Below, one piece after another: positions 13,301-24,432 of a DNA stretch of 64,000 nt (the first letter of the stretch is position 1; each line of letters begins with the position of its first letter). The notes under the pieces were generated by a model. It did no database searches. It had not been told where the DNA came from and saw nothing but the letters and a program-made list of their open reading frames with translations. The position numbers and the translations under genes were made by a program. Origin of the DNA: Xiphophorus maculatus (lineage: Eukaryota; Chordata; Actinopteri; Cyprinodontiformes; Poeciliidae); the NCBI RefSeq assembly GCF_002775205.1, contig NC_036454.1, positions 15,210,882 through 15,274,881 on the forward strand, written 5' to 3'.

Positions 13301-16300
13301 GTGCATCCAAAGTATGTGCTATTAATAATTAAACGTCTGCTGCATTAAGGTTTTATGGTGAACTGTTATTTCTTTAAGATATCTAGTTTTCCTTAAGCGA
13401 CCAAGTGTAACAAAGATACATGAAGTCAAAAGTATCCGTTCCAGGGGTGCAACAGTACACAAAAGTCACAGTTCAGTACGTTTTCGGTTCGCTTCATTTC
13501 AAGAGAAACAAATAAAAAGTGGCCTTCATTCAGCTGACCCCTACAGGACCTCTTACAGCCTATTTAGTGACATAAGCAAGTTTTTATGACAAGCAGTTAT
13601 ACTGGAGTCTATTTGGGATTTGTCAAAAAATGTGGAAAACCACCATACACTCTTTTCTTTTACACATAAAAGGCGTATATTTTTGCAAGGCACTGTGTTT
13701 TCTGAATCTAATAAAGCATACATTGCCTTTAATTACCACAATATGGGCTCTTTAAATTATTAATAACATGAAATACCATATATGATATAAAACTAGCTAA
13801 TCTAACTGTGTAATTAACCAATGAACTCATTACATCACATCTAATCAGCAGTATGTTCTGGTTTTAGGTTGTTTTTAGGAAGTTGGTTGTAATAAAACCA
13901 TCAGATGTTGTGTAACATGTTCCAATACGTGATTGTTGATCAGACAAGCAGAGCACGATAAATCGGGCCATAATCACTAAAGGATATTATTACAACAGTA
14001 TCATAAATAATCATGATGAGTCTTGAACAAACATGATCATAAACATTACATAAAGGAATGACACAAATTCCTACCTTGTCTACATGAAAAATTAAGTCAA
14101 GCTCACAGACATTCTCGAAGCATTTGTCCAGCGTTTCCACGAAAACCTGAAATTAACATAAAAACAAGCTAAGAAACACTCTAAAAGCAAACCAACAAAC
14201 AGTAACCAATAATGTCAAATCTGCAGGGTTTTACCTGGATTAAGTCTAAAATTCCTAATTCACTCTCTGATGAGTCGACACAAAACACGAAGTACAAGGT
14301 GGCGTAGTGTCTGTAGATCAGCTTGTAGTCCAATCCTCCAATCAACCTGAGATGCAAAGAACAAAAAGTGAATTAAAAAAATAAAGTTGCAATGATCATG
14401 TTTTCCTGGCCAACAACAATCCAAGCCTGGATTGGTTAAAACTGGAATCAGCGGCTTCATTTTTTAAGCATTAAAAACACACAATAAATAATTAGATCCA
14501 GGTTTCGTGACAGAAGTAGTATTGACTGATTGATGCATATCGATCAATGAGCAATAGTTTGTTAAAACCTTATGAAAACGTATTTCCAGAAATTAATCTC
14601 GACTCCTTTTGATCTTGATGACATCAGCTCCAATAGGTTAAACATTATTAGGACATGCACTTTGGCCTGAGCTTGACCCATAAAACCTTCAGAAACAAAC
14701 ATGTTATGACAGACAAAACAGAAGGTGAAAAGCAACAGGATGTTTTCTGCTATAAAGGTACTGATAGGAAACTATATACTCTAAAAACAAAAGATATGAG
14801 AAGCAGTGAGTCTGATCAAGGGTTTGATAATAAAAAAAAAAAAAATCTGTTGCTGCATTTCTGTTGCCACAGGAAATGTTGCAACCCTTACGAAACCTGT
14901 GCAATAACTCAACTGCCTGCTAATACAGAGACATTTGGAGTGCTTTTACAAATGTATTATTATGACCAGTTAAACGTTTTGCAGTGAAGTGCTTCACTTT
15001 ATTGTTTCACACTTATCAATCAAATGAGCAGCAGGATGTCAAGAGAGGAAATGCGCACAAACACTCTGCAGCCACTCATTAGTGAGTAATGAATTACTCT
15101 TGCAAGAGACCTAATGTGCAGATGGATTTCGTAGCATTGAGACTCGTTGCAAACAGTTTCAGTCACCTGTAGGTCATTACTTACAATCCGCCTTCTAGGA
15201 AATTGCAGACGTTTTCGTCTCTTTTCGAGACCAAGTGGAAAGTTTCCCTGATGATCTGTTGCTCTGTGTCTTCATTCTGCACAGAATAAAGAGAGACGTT
15301 CAAAAAAGAACAATAATTTCTGGTCTTTAATTTAGTTTGTTTTTTTATGAAAGGTTATAAACACAGATGAAAACATGCACTGAATGGTTAATTGATAATG
15401 TTCTTAACCTTTGCTTGATTTTTAACTGAGCTGAGAAAAATCCAATAAAGCATATAATAATGCTCGATGCATTTATGGACTGAAAATGGTGGAAGTTTTT
15501 ACTTCTGGTGCAATTAATGAATGGAGATTTTTGTTCCCCACCTGTCGATCTGATCAGATGTTTTATTTTTTTTTAAATTATCCGATTCTGAACTCTTTCT
15601 GGCTGATAGGTGCATTTTTAATAAAGAGGTGATAAACAACATGTTGAAAGGCAGAGCTGTTGGGCAAATAAGTCCTCAAAGATTTCTTTTAAATACTCCT
15701 AAATCAGCAGAAAGTGATTACACATGCCAATAGTACACAGAGGTCACGAGGAAGAGAATTCATATCAGATTTTGGACCATATCAGAGTTATGTCACATGT
15801 TCTTCAGGGGAGAAAATGTTGCTTAAAACAACATATTTTTAAAGTGTTTGAAGTTAGTCTTCAAACACAGATTTGTGACTTAACATTGTTTTATTGAAAG
15901 TCCTACAGCGAAAGGGAGGGGAAAAAAACCCTCTAAATCTCCTACAGTGAGGCAGCGTTACCAAAGGGAGTAAATAACTCTCTGGGGAGCCCGAACGGAT
16001 CAGTGAGTTCGAGGAGAAAGGAGACGGCAAATACCCAGCGTGCTGGGGGCAAAAAACTGGTCATGTGACCTGCAGCATGGGACCAGCAGCTTTAACTGTA
16101 TTTACAGTTTAATGATCCAAACAAGAGCAGCAGTGAGAGACTGAAAATGACAAGCTTCTGAATTTTTCATCATGATGTTCAGTGATTTATAAAACTCTGA
16201 TTCAAAGTGAAACATTCTGCTCCCTCCTTATTTTGGGTTAACATAACAAAAGCTGTCTGAAAAGTCTAAAATAAATCTTGCACGGGAAACTTTAAAGAAA

Positions 16301-19283
16301 TACAAGTTTTTATTTGAGTATGTTTATTCAGATGCCCCAAATAAAAATGTAAAGTAACAACAGCTTAAAATAAAAATCACATTTTCTGCAGTTATTAGCA
16401 GCCTTAACACAAAAACACAGTTCAAGCCTTTTGTAGTGTATATATTTATAATTTGATCCAGGTTAAATAACTTGCATTTAGAACTTCCCTGGGATATAAA
16501 CATGATGTGACACACAGACACATTCCTAAGAGAGCAATAAGCAAGGAAAAGAAAATTGTCAAAGGTCATGGTGGGAGAACTTCATCCAAGATGACTTGGA
16601 GGAGAACAAATATAAATAACTCATTTTTAAGCATTTACCATGGGAGCCAATAACAGTGGAAGGCACTGTGTGGATTTTGCTCTATAAAAATAAAAAAAAT
16701 GCAGCAAAGAATAAGACATTAATGCAGGAGGAAGTGTAATTAGAGCCCTTTAGCAATACAGTAGACTCTAATGGACCTTTAATTGCTAGAGTGCATTCTA
16801 ATAAAGTGCTTTTTATCCTTATGTTGTTTATAAATAATAAGTAGACTGTGTAGCTAAACAGTAACATAGACATATTTTAAATAAAGTCGCTTTACTTTCA
16901 TGTTCAAACAGACATTTGCCGGTCATTTGACACCTATGAGAATATCACACACAGACAACATCCAGTGTAAAGCAAAATCATCTATATTTATACTAAACCC
17001 CCCGTATGAATGTGGCCTGTTTATTTGCAATCTCTGTATCCTCTTCCATTCAACAGGCACGCATCATTCATGACTTTTCCATCAACAGCAGCAAACGCAG
17101 CCCCTCCCTATTCCAGATAATAAAGATAGTTCTCTCAGCTCACAGCAGCCCACACAGTGTGTGAAATAAAATCTCCTGCAGACGGTAAGCCAACACCTTG
17201 GCTTACAGAATAACAGATGGTGTCTACACAGCCTTCTTGTAATCCAATCAGTCGCAACTGATCCTCCTCAAATGTGTACCAATCATTGTCTGCCTCAATA
17301 AACAGGTTAAATATGAGGTGGAGAATTAATAGGACGCCTTATTTTATTTTTAAACAAGACTGTCAATAGTTTGGTCAATAGCAGAAAACAGAGGTCAGAG
17401 TCAATTTGTGTTTTGCAAAGCTGCTGATATCTTTTTGCAGATGTGTGTCTGCAGTTTTCCTCTTCCCTGCAGACACACATCAGGGTCTGATGGGACAAAA
17501 ATGTCCCAACAGACCACTGGACATGTCTCCAAAATTCAAGATCTTTGATTTGTAATTGGCTTTTTTCAGCAAGTCATAAGAGATATTATTATTTGCAATG
17601 TTATTCTTGTGTCAATTTTGGAATTATGGACAATTAAATCTAAGCCAGTTCTGGATGTTTTCTTTGGAGTAAAAGACTTGAATGTAAAACAAAAAACATT
17701 TTTCTTGACTAACATTGAAAAGACCAACATATGCACTATTTGAAAATGTGAGTAACACATTGTATACATAATAGAGTAATAAAAAGATTGGACTTATTCA
17801 TGGTGGGTAGAGCACTTTGTAGCAAAACATCCCTACCACATGATGCTGCCATCCCAGTACTTCAGAGTTAGGATGGCTTCCCTAAAGCTTACTGGTCATT
17901 ACTGCTACATTTTAATTTTACTTCCATCAAACAACAGGACAGGCATCCAAAGTACAAACCACCATAGACTGCCTCTTAATTAGTTTTGGTTTTTTTGCAG
18001 TTTTATTTATGTGCCAATCTTTAAATTGTGGCTCAAAACTTAAATGAGATCATAACCCATTCTGAATCTTAAGCATGTCTGGATGTTTTTTGGAGCAAAA
18101 GACAAAAATAATTGAAAAAAAGTTTAACATGTTTAACATCAAACAGACCAATATGAAGATACAGCTGTGGAAAAATTAAAGAGACTACTTAAAATGATAA
18201 GTTTCTCTGATTTTACTTTTTATAGGTTTCCGTAAAAACATTGTTCTTTTATTCTACAAAATACTGACAACATGTCTCCAAAGTTTCAAGCAAAAATTTT
18301 GTATTTATTTACATAAAATGAGAAATGCTCAAAATAACTTAAAAAAAAAAAACATGCAGTGTTTTCAGACCTTTCAGAAAACAAGTTCATTTAGAAACGA
18401 CAATACTAATGCCTTAACTCAGAAATCAATATTTGGTGGAATAACCAGGAGGTCTTCAATGGGGCTCTGTGCAGTAGGCTCTTAATTTTTTTCCAGAGCT
18501 GTATATATTAAAAACACATTAGAAACACATAATAATAATAATAATAAACTTAAAACGTTTATGATTAAAGTTGCTGTTTATTGTTGGATTATTAGGGGTG
18601 GGGCACCCCAGCTGGGGTCACACAGGGCACCTTGCCATCAAGAACCGCCACTGATGTGATGTACAAATCCAATTAAGAGAAGTCAGCACTGCCTGCTCTG
18701 CAAAGACTATTACATAACCTGACTATTTTATATTTTAGTTTTATCAACAGAGCAGGTACTCAGAGGAAATAAAGGCTAGAGTTCAACACGAGTTACTCAC
18801 AAGGGCGCCATTAAAGTCATGTGACACAAACACTAAACTCACGTCAGCCACACAGCTGGATGTTCACATGAAACCAGCATAAAACTGGGAGCAACCCTCT
18901 CCTCATACTGGCTCAGGCTGAATGAGAGAGCCTCGTTTTGGATTGCACATCTTTAATTATTCAGTGTTTTCTTTAAAGGGCATCGTGGAGTAGACGTTTA
19001 TACGACTAAAAAAAAAAAAAACAATAAACACACATGCTTCCTACCAGCCAGGAAGCTTCCAGCGGTGGTAGAATGTGTCCAGACCACTGATTTCATTAGA
19101 AAGTGTCACGTTTTAAATTATTAATCGACTTTTCTTTTTTTTTTTTCTAATTAGCTCGCGGCGAAAAGTGGAAATAAATACCCAAAGTGGCTGAAAGAGC
19201 CTGTTTTTACTCACATAATGTTCGTAGAATTTAGAAAGCCTCGGTTTGCCGTGGTTGTTGAATATTAAAATGGCTTTAATCAT
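7356..19283 (-). CDS. ap3s1: AP-3 complex subunit sigma-1, complete
   Basis: This is the small (sigma) subunit of the AP-3 adaptor, which sorts cargo from endosomes to lysosomes and related organelles. Coding exons on the minus strand are 19215-19283, 15185-15276, 14235-14346, 14075-14146, 11476-11583 and 7356-7484; phases match at every junction and the sum is 193 codons plus stop, the same length as human AP3S1. The protein starts MIKAILIFNNHGKPRLSKFY, carries the sigma/longin-fold core with EGGLLIGG and LIYRHYATLYFVFCVDSSES, then ETLDKCFENVCELDLIFHVD, and ends NINIGDISIKVPNLPSFK. The tail beginning AGIAGAPARAVSAVKNMN supports sigma-3A (AP3S1) rather than AP-1 or AP-2 sigma. AP3S2 is the closest alternative and is less likely because commd10 and cdo1 are neighbours. 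The gene spans 12 kb because introns 1 and 5 carry repeats; intron 3 is only 88 bp. Nothing is broken. Confidence 0.96.
9340..9497 (-). repeat. tRNA-derived SINE, copy A
   Basis: Read on the minus strand this begins with gggtgctgtggtggcgcagg, an A-box-like stretch, followed about 60 bp later by caggtttgattccc, a B-box-like stretch (consensus GGTTCRANYCC). These are the two internal RNA polymerase III promoter boxes of a tRNA-like head. The same order and wording occur in the better preserved copy at 63376-63582, including tggaggccttagtcctc. It lies in ap3s1 intron 5. The boundaries are approximate. Confidence 0.7.
11584..14074 (-). other. ap3s1 intron 4
   Basis: No exon is seen here on either strand. 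At 13442 the string caggggtgcaacagtac looks like the outer end of a hAT-type element (CAGGGGTG...), but I cannot find a matching inverted end, so I do not call an element. The rest is AT-rich and unrecognised. Confidence 0.4.
15277..17789 (-). other. ap3s1 intron 1, distal part; nothing recognised
   Basis: The region between the exon 2 acceptor and the Tc1-like remnant further upstream contains no recognised exon or repeat. Confidence 0.4.
17790..17975 (-). mobile_element. Tc1/mariner transposase remnant
   Basis: On plus it reads accacatgatgctgccatcc followed by the pieces of a transposase in reverse. The reverse complement gives the remains of the Tc1 motif GSIMxWG just before the second catalytic aspartate. 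Frames are broken and no ends are visible. It lies in ap3s1 intron 1. The family assignment rests on resemblance to common fish Tc1-like repeats. Confidence 0.5.
18162..18501. mobile_element. MITE, Tc1/mariner type, about 340 bp
   Basis: The element starts CAGCTGTGGAAAAATTAA and ends with the near reverse complement (TTAATTTTTTTCCAGAGCTG), so the ends form inverted repeats of about 20 bp. Both ends are flanked by TA (18160-18161 and 18502-18503), the target duplication of Tc1/mariner elements. It has no coding capacity. The interior matches a widespread teleost repeat that I recognise by wording (for example aatatttggtggaataacc). It lies in ap3s1 intron 1. Confidence 0.75.
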
Positions 19284-19620
19284 GATTGTAGCTGAAGGGG
19301 GGAGGCGGACAGCGCGGCGGCTTCAGCCTCTACTGGACTGGGTTCTGTCGGATCCGGAACGAGCCGGACCTGACTGGGTTTCAGGGCTTAAAATCCCGTC
19401 TGGATCTGATGGTTTCCAGGTTCGCCGGGCTGCTACTTCTCCATCGTCTCTGCACGGAAATATTCCACGTCAAGAGAAGCAGTCATCCGCCTCTTCTTGC
19501 TACGGAAGCCGCGATGGATTAAAACTCTAGTTTTCTTTTTTTTTTAGTTCAATTTCCTTTTCGGGTGCGTGACGCCAGAATTATCCACACGGGGGCGATG
19601 CGGAACACAAATTGTAAACA
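19284..19620 (-). promoter_or_regulatory. Probable ap3s1 promoter, CpG-rich
   Basis: Directly upstream of the ap3s1 ATG the DNA becomes GC- and CpG-rich compared with its surroundings (gcggacagcgcggcggc near 19306-19322, cggatccggaacgagccgg near 19349). A CRE-like tgacgcca lies near 19570. No TATA box is apparent. A 94-codon open frame on the plus strand here is best explained as a CpG-island artefact. Confidence 0.5.
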
Positions 19621-22229
19621 CTCATTAGTTGAGCTGATTTTCAATAAAAAAATACAAACCTGAATCATAAACTCTGATTGGCCCTCTGAGTGTATTTGGT
19701 TTTGCTTGTTTCTTTATATTTAAAAGGGGTTTAATTTAATTATTTTTATTATTATTTTAAGGTCAAATCAAAAGGAACCCTTTAGAAAACATTTTTCACA
19801 GTATAGATTAAATATTGAGAGCCTAATTATACAGTTAGGACATTAAAATCAATCCATCCATCCATGTCTCCATTTCAGGTTGATTAAGTAAAACGCTAAA
19901 GATAACACAGTTTGGGGGAAATGGTATTTTATTTTAATACCAGTTGGGTGAATTTCCAAAGAGCTGTTAAGTGAAACGTTGCCTTTTAGTAGATGATCAG
20001 CTTAAGGTTGCACATTAAGCGGGTCTTTCCTTCTTTTTTGTTTAGTTCCTTAATGCCATAACTTTTTAATACAGTTTATCTGCAGCATATAGCATTTTCT
20101 AAGCCTAATACTTTTTGTCTCCTTGTATTCCTCACTTTCATTACCCTTTTAAGCTAAAACAAATATGCAAAATATGTCATGTGGCAGTCAGGTATTAGGA
20201 CTAGATGGATCATCTCGAGTTGAGCAGATGGATCCATGAAGCATCATCTGGTTAAGGGCAAATTGCTCTCCTGCTGTGGTCAACATAAACATGCAGTGGA
20301 GGCGGGTGCCAATTAGAGCGCTATTTCAGATGATACTTCAGATGATGAGGATCAGCGATCAGTGCACCGGCAGAGAAGAAACCAGAGGAAATCAAAGCAA
20401 AACAAAGGGAGAAAGAATATGGAGTTCTTAAAACCTAATATATATATATTAAAAAGATTCCCCTTCTGAATGAGTTTGGAAAAAATAGTAACATATGACT
20501 AGAGAGTAATTTGTTTAGCTCTTTATGAAGTGAGGTCAGTAGTTTCTTTAAAAATCTCCAGATTTTCTGAAAACCATGTAACTTAGATTAATGCAATACA
20601 CATAACAAAACAATGTTGAGCAATTCCAAATAAATAACAATAAAACTGGGTGAGGGCAAAAGATCAACAACTTCAGCTGGAGCTCAGGGGTAATTGGAAA
20701 AAACCTATTTTGTGTTGATGCATACATGGTGTCTCCACAAAGGCAATGTAAGACAAAAAGACCTGCAGTATATGGATAAGATCCAGAAAATCCTCAACCA
20801 ACCCATCCAGATGAATTCACACATGGCTGTAAGACTTAAAATGGAAATTCTTTCAGGAGTTCAGTTGGAATATATATTTTTTTTTTACATATGGAAGTTC
20901 ATATAATCAGCACAAGCCTGTTTGCTACAAATGGAAACTGGTATTAACTTAACTGAAGATCTTATTGTTACTGAATGCTGTTTATTGGCTTTGGAGCTTT
21001 CATTCAAACTTTTTATTTATTCATTTGTTTGTTTATTTATTTGTTTATTTATTTGTAGCATGAACGTAAACCCAGTCTTCAAATTGACTTTAAGGAAATC
21101 TAAAATGACTAACTTTGTTAGCATTTGTGAGATGATAGTTGCAGAACTTTTAAAAGAGGAGATTCCATGCGAATGCCTCACATGTTTAAATTGTTTTATG
21201 TAAAAAGTTGGGATATTTCCTGTAAATTGAGCACAACTTCAAAGAATTAACAAAAATGTGTTTTGTGAAACTTTTTACTGAATTGGAGGCTGAACCTTTG
21301 AAATCTTACTAAAGGTTTATCTGTAGTAGACCCAAAACCAGTTGAACAGTTTCATTTGAGCCACCTACAAATCACTGGCATGACTTTATAGGTGCAGGTA
21401 GTTCTTGCTGCAGGCTCTAAAGCCCCACATGCGCTTCAACCAGTGGGGGGAGCTGCACAACATCTGGGACTGATGATGTGGCAGCTGTTCCTGAAACTTG
21501 GCGCAAGCCCCCATTCAAAGAAGGTTCTCCACTTTTCATGCTGCCTGTAAACATGGTGGCCTGCCTTCATCTCAGCCAGGGAGGATTTTTCCTCTGACAC
21601 AGTGCCACATGTCGGATTACTGAAAATAATAGGCGTGTTTTCCTGCTGCAGCATCACAGCTCACCTGATTCCACCCACCGCCATTCAAGAATTATTTTAA
21701 AATAAAAATATTTGAGTAAACTGTCTGAATAGGTTTTAGAAAAAAAAAAAACTGAAATTGCTTTCAAATCAGCATTGCTGTAATACTCTGCATTTCTTGG
21801 GAGCGAGTGCACAGCAACATGCAGAAAACAAACAGTGTACACTTTGTCTTCACCACACATCAACCATAATTACCTGCTTCTTTTTACTCTTTTTTTTTGG
21901 CAGGAGAGGGAAAGAGATGATTCCACCTGTAGAAAAAGCTTATGATGAAGTTACATAAGCTCAGGCAGCTCCAACAGCATACCAGACATGATGGAAAAAA
22001 ACTACTTGCAGGTCAATGTGAACACAGCCAGACAGGTTAAAACATGAAGGAGACGGTTGAGCTGCAGAAGAATATGGATGCAGAAAATATCTGTGACTTG
22101 ATGCTTTTTGTGAAATGTGTGAGAAGTCAACAAATAACCAAATGTATCCAAATGGTTCACTGAGGCTTTTTGAATAATTTGAATTTTTTTCCCCTCATGA
22201 GAAAATAATTACTAATTTTAAGCATATCT
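19621..22229. other. Intergenic, ap3s1 to cdo1
   Basis: The gap sits between divergent ap3s1 and cdo1. I looked for atg12, which occupies this place in human, and saw no exon of it. A ttta/tttg low-complexity tract lies at about 21007-21057. The remaining sequence, including short open frames near 20694-21203, is unrecognised. Confidence 0.45.
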
Positions 22230-22570
22230 TACACCCATTGAGATTTTATTTTACATTTTGACGCACTACAAGCAGTCTTGACTTTGACTGTGCCATTCTA
22301 ATAGAAGAACATGCTGTCAGATTTAAACCTTTTCAAAATCACTCCATTTGGGACATTTTAGGGTTGTTTTGGTATGTCAGCCTCCACCCGGTTCAAACTC
22401 TTATGCAGCTTCCAATGGGTTTTTCTTCAGTATAACCTGGCATGTTGGACCAGCTGACCTGTCCCTGATACAGAAAAAGAATCCCCAGAGCATGATGTCA
22501 CTACCATTATGTTTCACAGAAAATCACAATAACATAAATTCAAGTTTGTGGCTGCAAGGTGGAAAAACTT
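22230..22570 (-). mobile_element. Tc1-like transposase remnant
   Basis: On plus the block runs from tcttgactttgactgtgcca to ccagagcatgatgtcactac and attatgtttcacag. The reverse complement recalls the Tc1 transposase segment VKHxGGSIMLWG with many substitutions. It is a decayed fragment without visible ends. Confidence 0.5.
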
Positions 22571-22764
22571 CAAGCCTCATTCTGTAGAGAATATCATGCA
22601 ACACCTAGTTTGTTACTTCTCAGCCTTTTTTCCCACGTTTATCTCCTCCTCCCCCTCTTGTTTGTGAGTCTGTTCTCTGAAAACACCTTGGACAGTGAGT
22701 TTGTTGATTGTGTGATGAGAGGCTGCACAAACACAGGGTGCATAGACTATTGTTGGAGGAATGC

Positions 22765-22766
<2 letters not shown>

Positions 22767-22824
<58 letters not shown>
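22767..22824. repeat. (GA)29 microsatellite
   Basis: An uninterrupted run of 29 GA units lies about 380 bp upstream of the cdo1 ATG. On the minus strand it produces spurious Ser/Leu-repeat open frames. Confidence 0.97.
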
Positions 22825-22827
<3 letters not shown>

Positions 22828-23103
22828 AAGCGGGGTGGAGGGTGTGTTTGTGACAACGTGGTGGAATTGGACTCATGGATTAGCTCAAGCTGGCAATGTA
22901 AGAAAAAAGTATTAGATTGGTTTAAAAGAAATCTAAGCTTACTTTTACAATAAGGGATTTCTAACAAAGGTGCACCCGGTTACTTTCAAAATAATCTGAA
23001 ATGCACTAATGAAGAATTTCATTTAGTAAGCCATGAGTGTTCACCTTCTCTTCCATAGTGGTACAGTCCATCACCGGCGCGTCCCCAAATTGCTGCGCCA
23101 GCC

Positions 23104-23110
23104 TATAAAA
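23104..23110 (+). promoter_or_regulatory. cdo1 TATA box
   Basis: tataaaa lies 97 bp before the cdo1 ATG, after a CpG-containing stretch (ccggcgcgtcccc). A start of transcription about 30 bp downstream, near 23135, would give a 5' UTR of about 70 bp. CDO1 is strongly regulated in liver of mammals, which agrees with a TATA promoter, but the use of this box is inferred. Confidence 0.6.
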
Positions 23111-23206
23111 CTTCCCAACAGAGCAGATAAATCAGAAGTTTTCATCCGACGCGAAACAAGCAGGGGAAAAAAAAATCAAATTAAAATCCTCCTGTGCAGT
23201 GCAGAC

Positions 23207-24384
23207 ATGGAGCAAACCGAGGTGGTGAAGCCCGAAACTCTGGACGAGCTGACCGCAATTCTGCACAAGATCTTCGAGAGTGACAACATCAATGTGGAGG
23301 AGGTTCAAAATATCATGGAATCATACGAGAGCAAACCTCACGAATGGATGAAGTATGCAAAGTTTGACCAATACAGGTAATTAAAAAAAAAATCTGCATT
23401 TACACAGGGATTCATTTGCAGATAGTAATTGCATTTTTACGCTTTGTTTTATTTATGTCAGAAGTACATTTAATTCAGCTTTTATTTTATATAGAAAAAA
23501 AGGAAATGTCTTTTTAAAATAGGCCAAGTAAACTCTGTTGTTAAAGTTTGTTCTCTTTAAATGAAGAAAACTGGGAATGAAAGGAGCTATTTGTTGTCTC
23601 CATCTAGTGCGACAGCTTCCAGCACACCTTATTTAAATAAAAAAAGAACCTATTTGCATAATTTATTCGGATTTGGATTTATTTCCAATATACACGAGCA
23701 GTTTTCAAGAGAATGAGGAGCTTAGTCCTTGATACAGTGAATGTAGTCCTCTAAAATAAAGAGCGCTGTTCTTTCAGAGAGAAAAACTGAAGATTTTCCT
23801 GCAGATAGTTTGGGTTCGTTTGGACTCGATGAAAGGCGGGTGGAGGGGACCCGACGGGGGAATCCAATCAACACACAGGACAGGCACACACCCGCTCACC
23901 CCTTCCACGCACCTCCGTCGTGCGTGGAACGGACGACTGTGCGCAAAAATCCAATAACACCATGTCTCCACTGGAAAAACACGCACATGACGCACACTGG
24001 CTTTTTACAAGCTGGGGGGTTAAATTTGGTGTTTTTATGAGACGAATAAAAGCAATACCTTCAGAGGGCAATTAATCTTTAGGTTTTGATGACGCAAAAT
24101 TCATATTTTAAGCATTTGTATCTGTCTACCGGAAATTGTTATTAATACTCGTAGTTTTAGTCTCATTATTATTTTTTGTTGTATGTTATTTTTTACACAT
24201 TAGACAATAAAATTAATTTTAAAAATAAGGCTGGCATTCAGATCTTGAGATATTTTTTATTATTTTCTTTAAGCAAAATAATGTATTCTTCGAAATAAAC
24301 TCTGTGTATCATGCCATGCAAATTGGTAAATTGGTAAATGCTAATATTTAATACTTAAGTAATTAAATATTTTATGTGAAAATA

Positions 24385-24432
<48 letters not shown>

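Noticed and set aside
13442..13720. hAT MITE beginning caggggtgcaac
   Set aside because: Only one end is recognisable; no inverted partner or 8-bp duplication was found.
19246..19530. 94-codon plus-strand frame over the ap3s1 start
   Set aside because: It is antisense to ap3s1 exon 1 and its CpG-rich promoter; GC-rich DNA lacks stops.
22613..22967. Minus-strand frames of 87 and 115 codons with long Ser-Leu repeats
   Set aside because: They are produced by the (GA)29 microsatellite; no family resemblance outside it.
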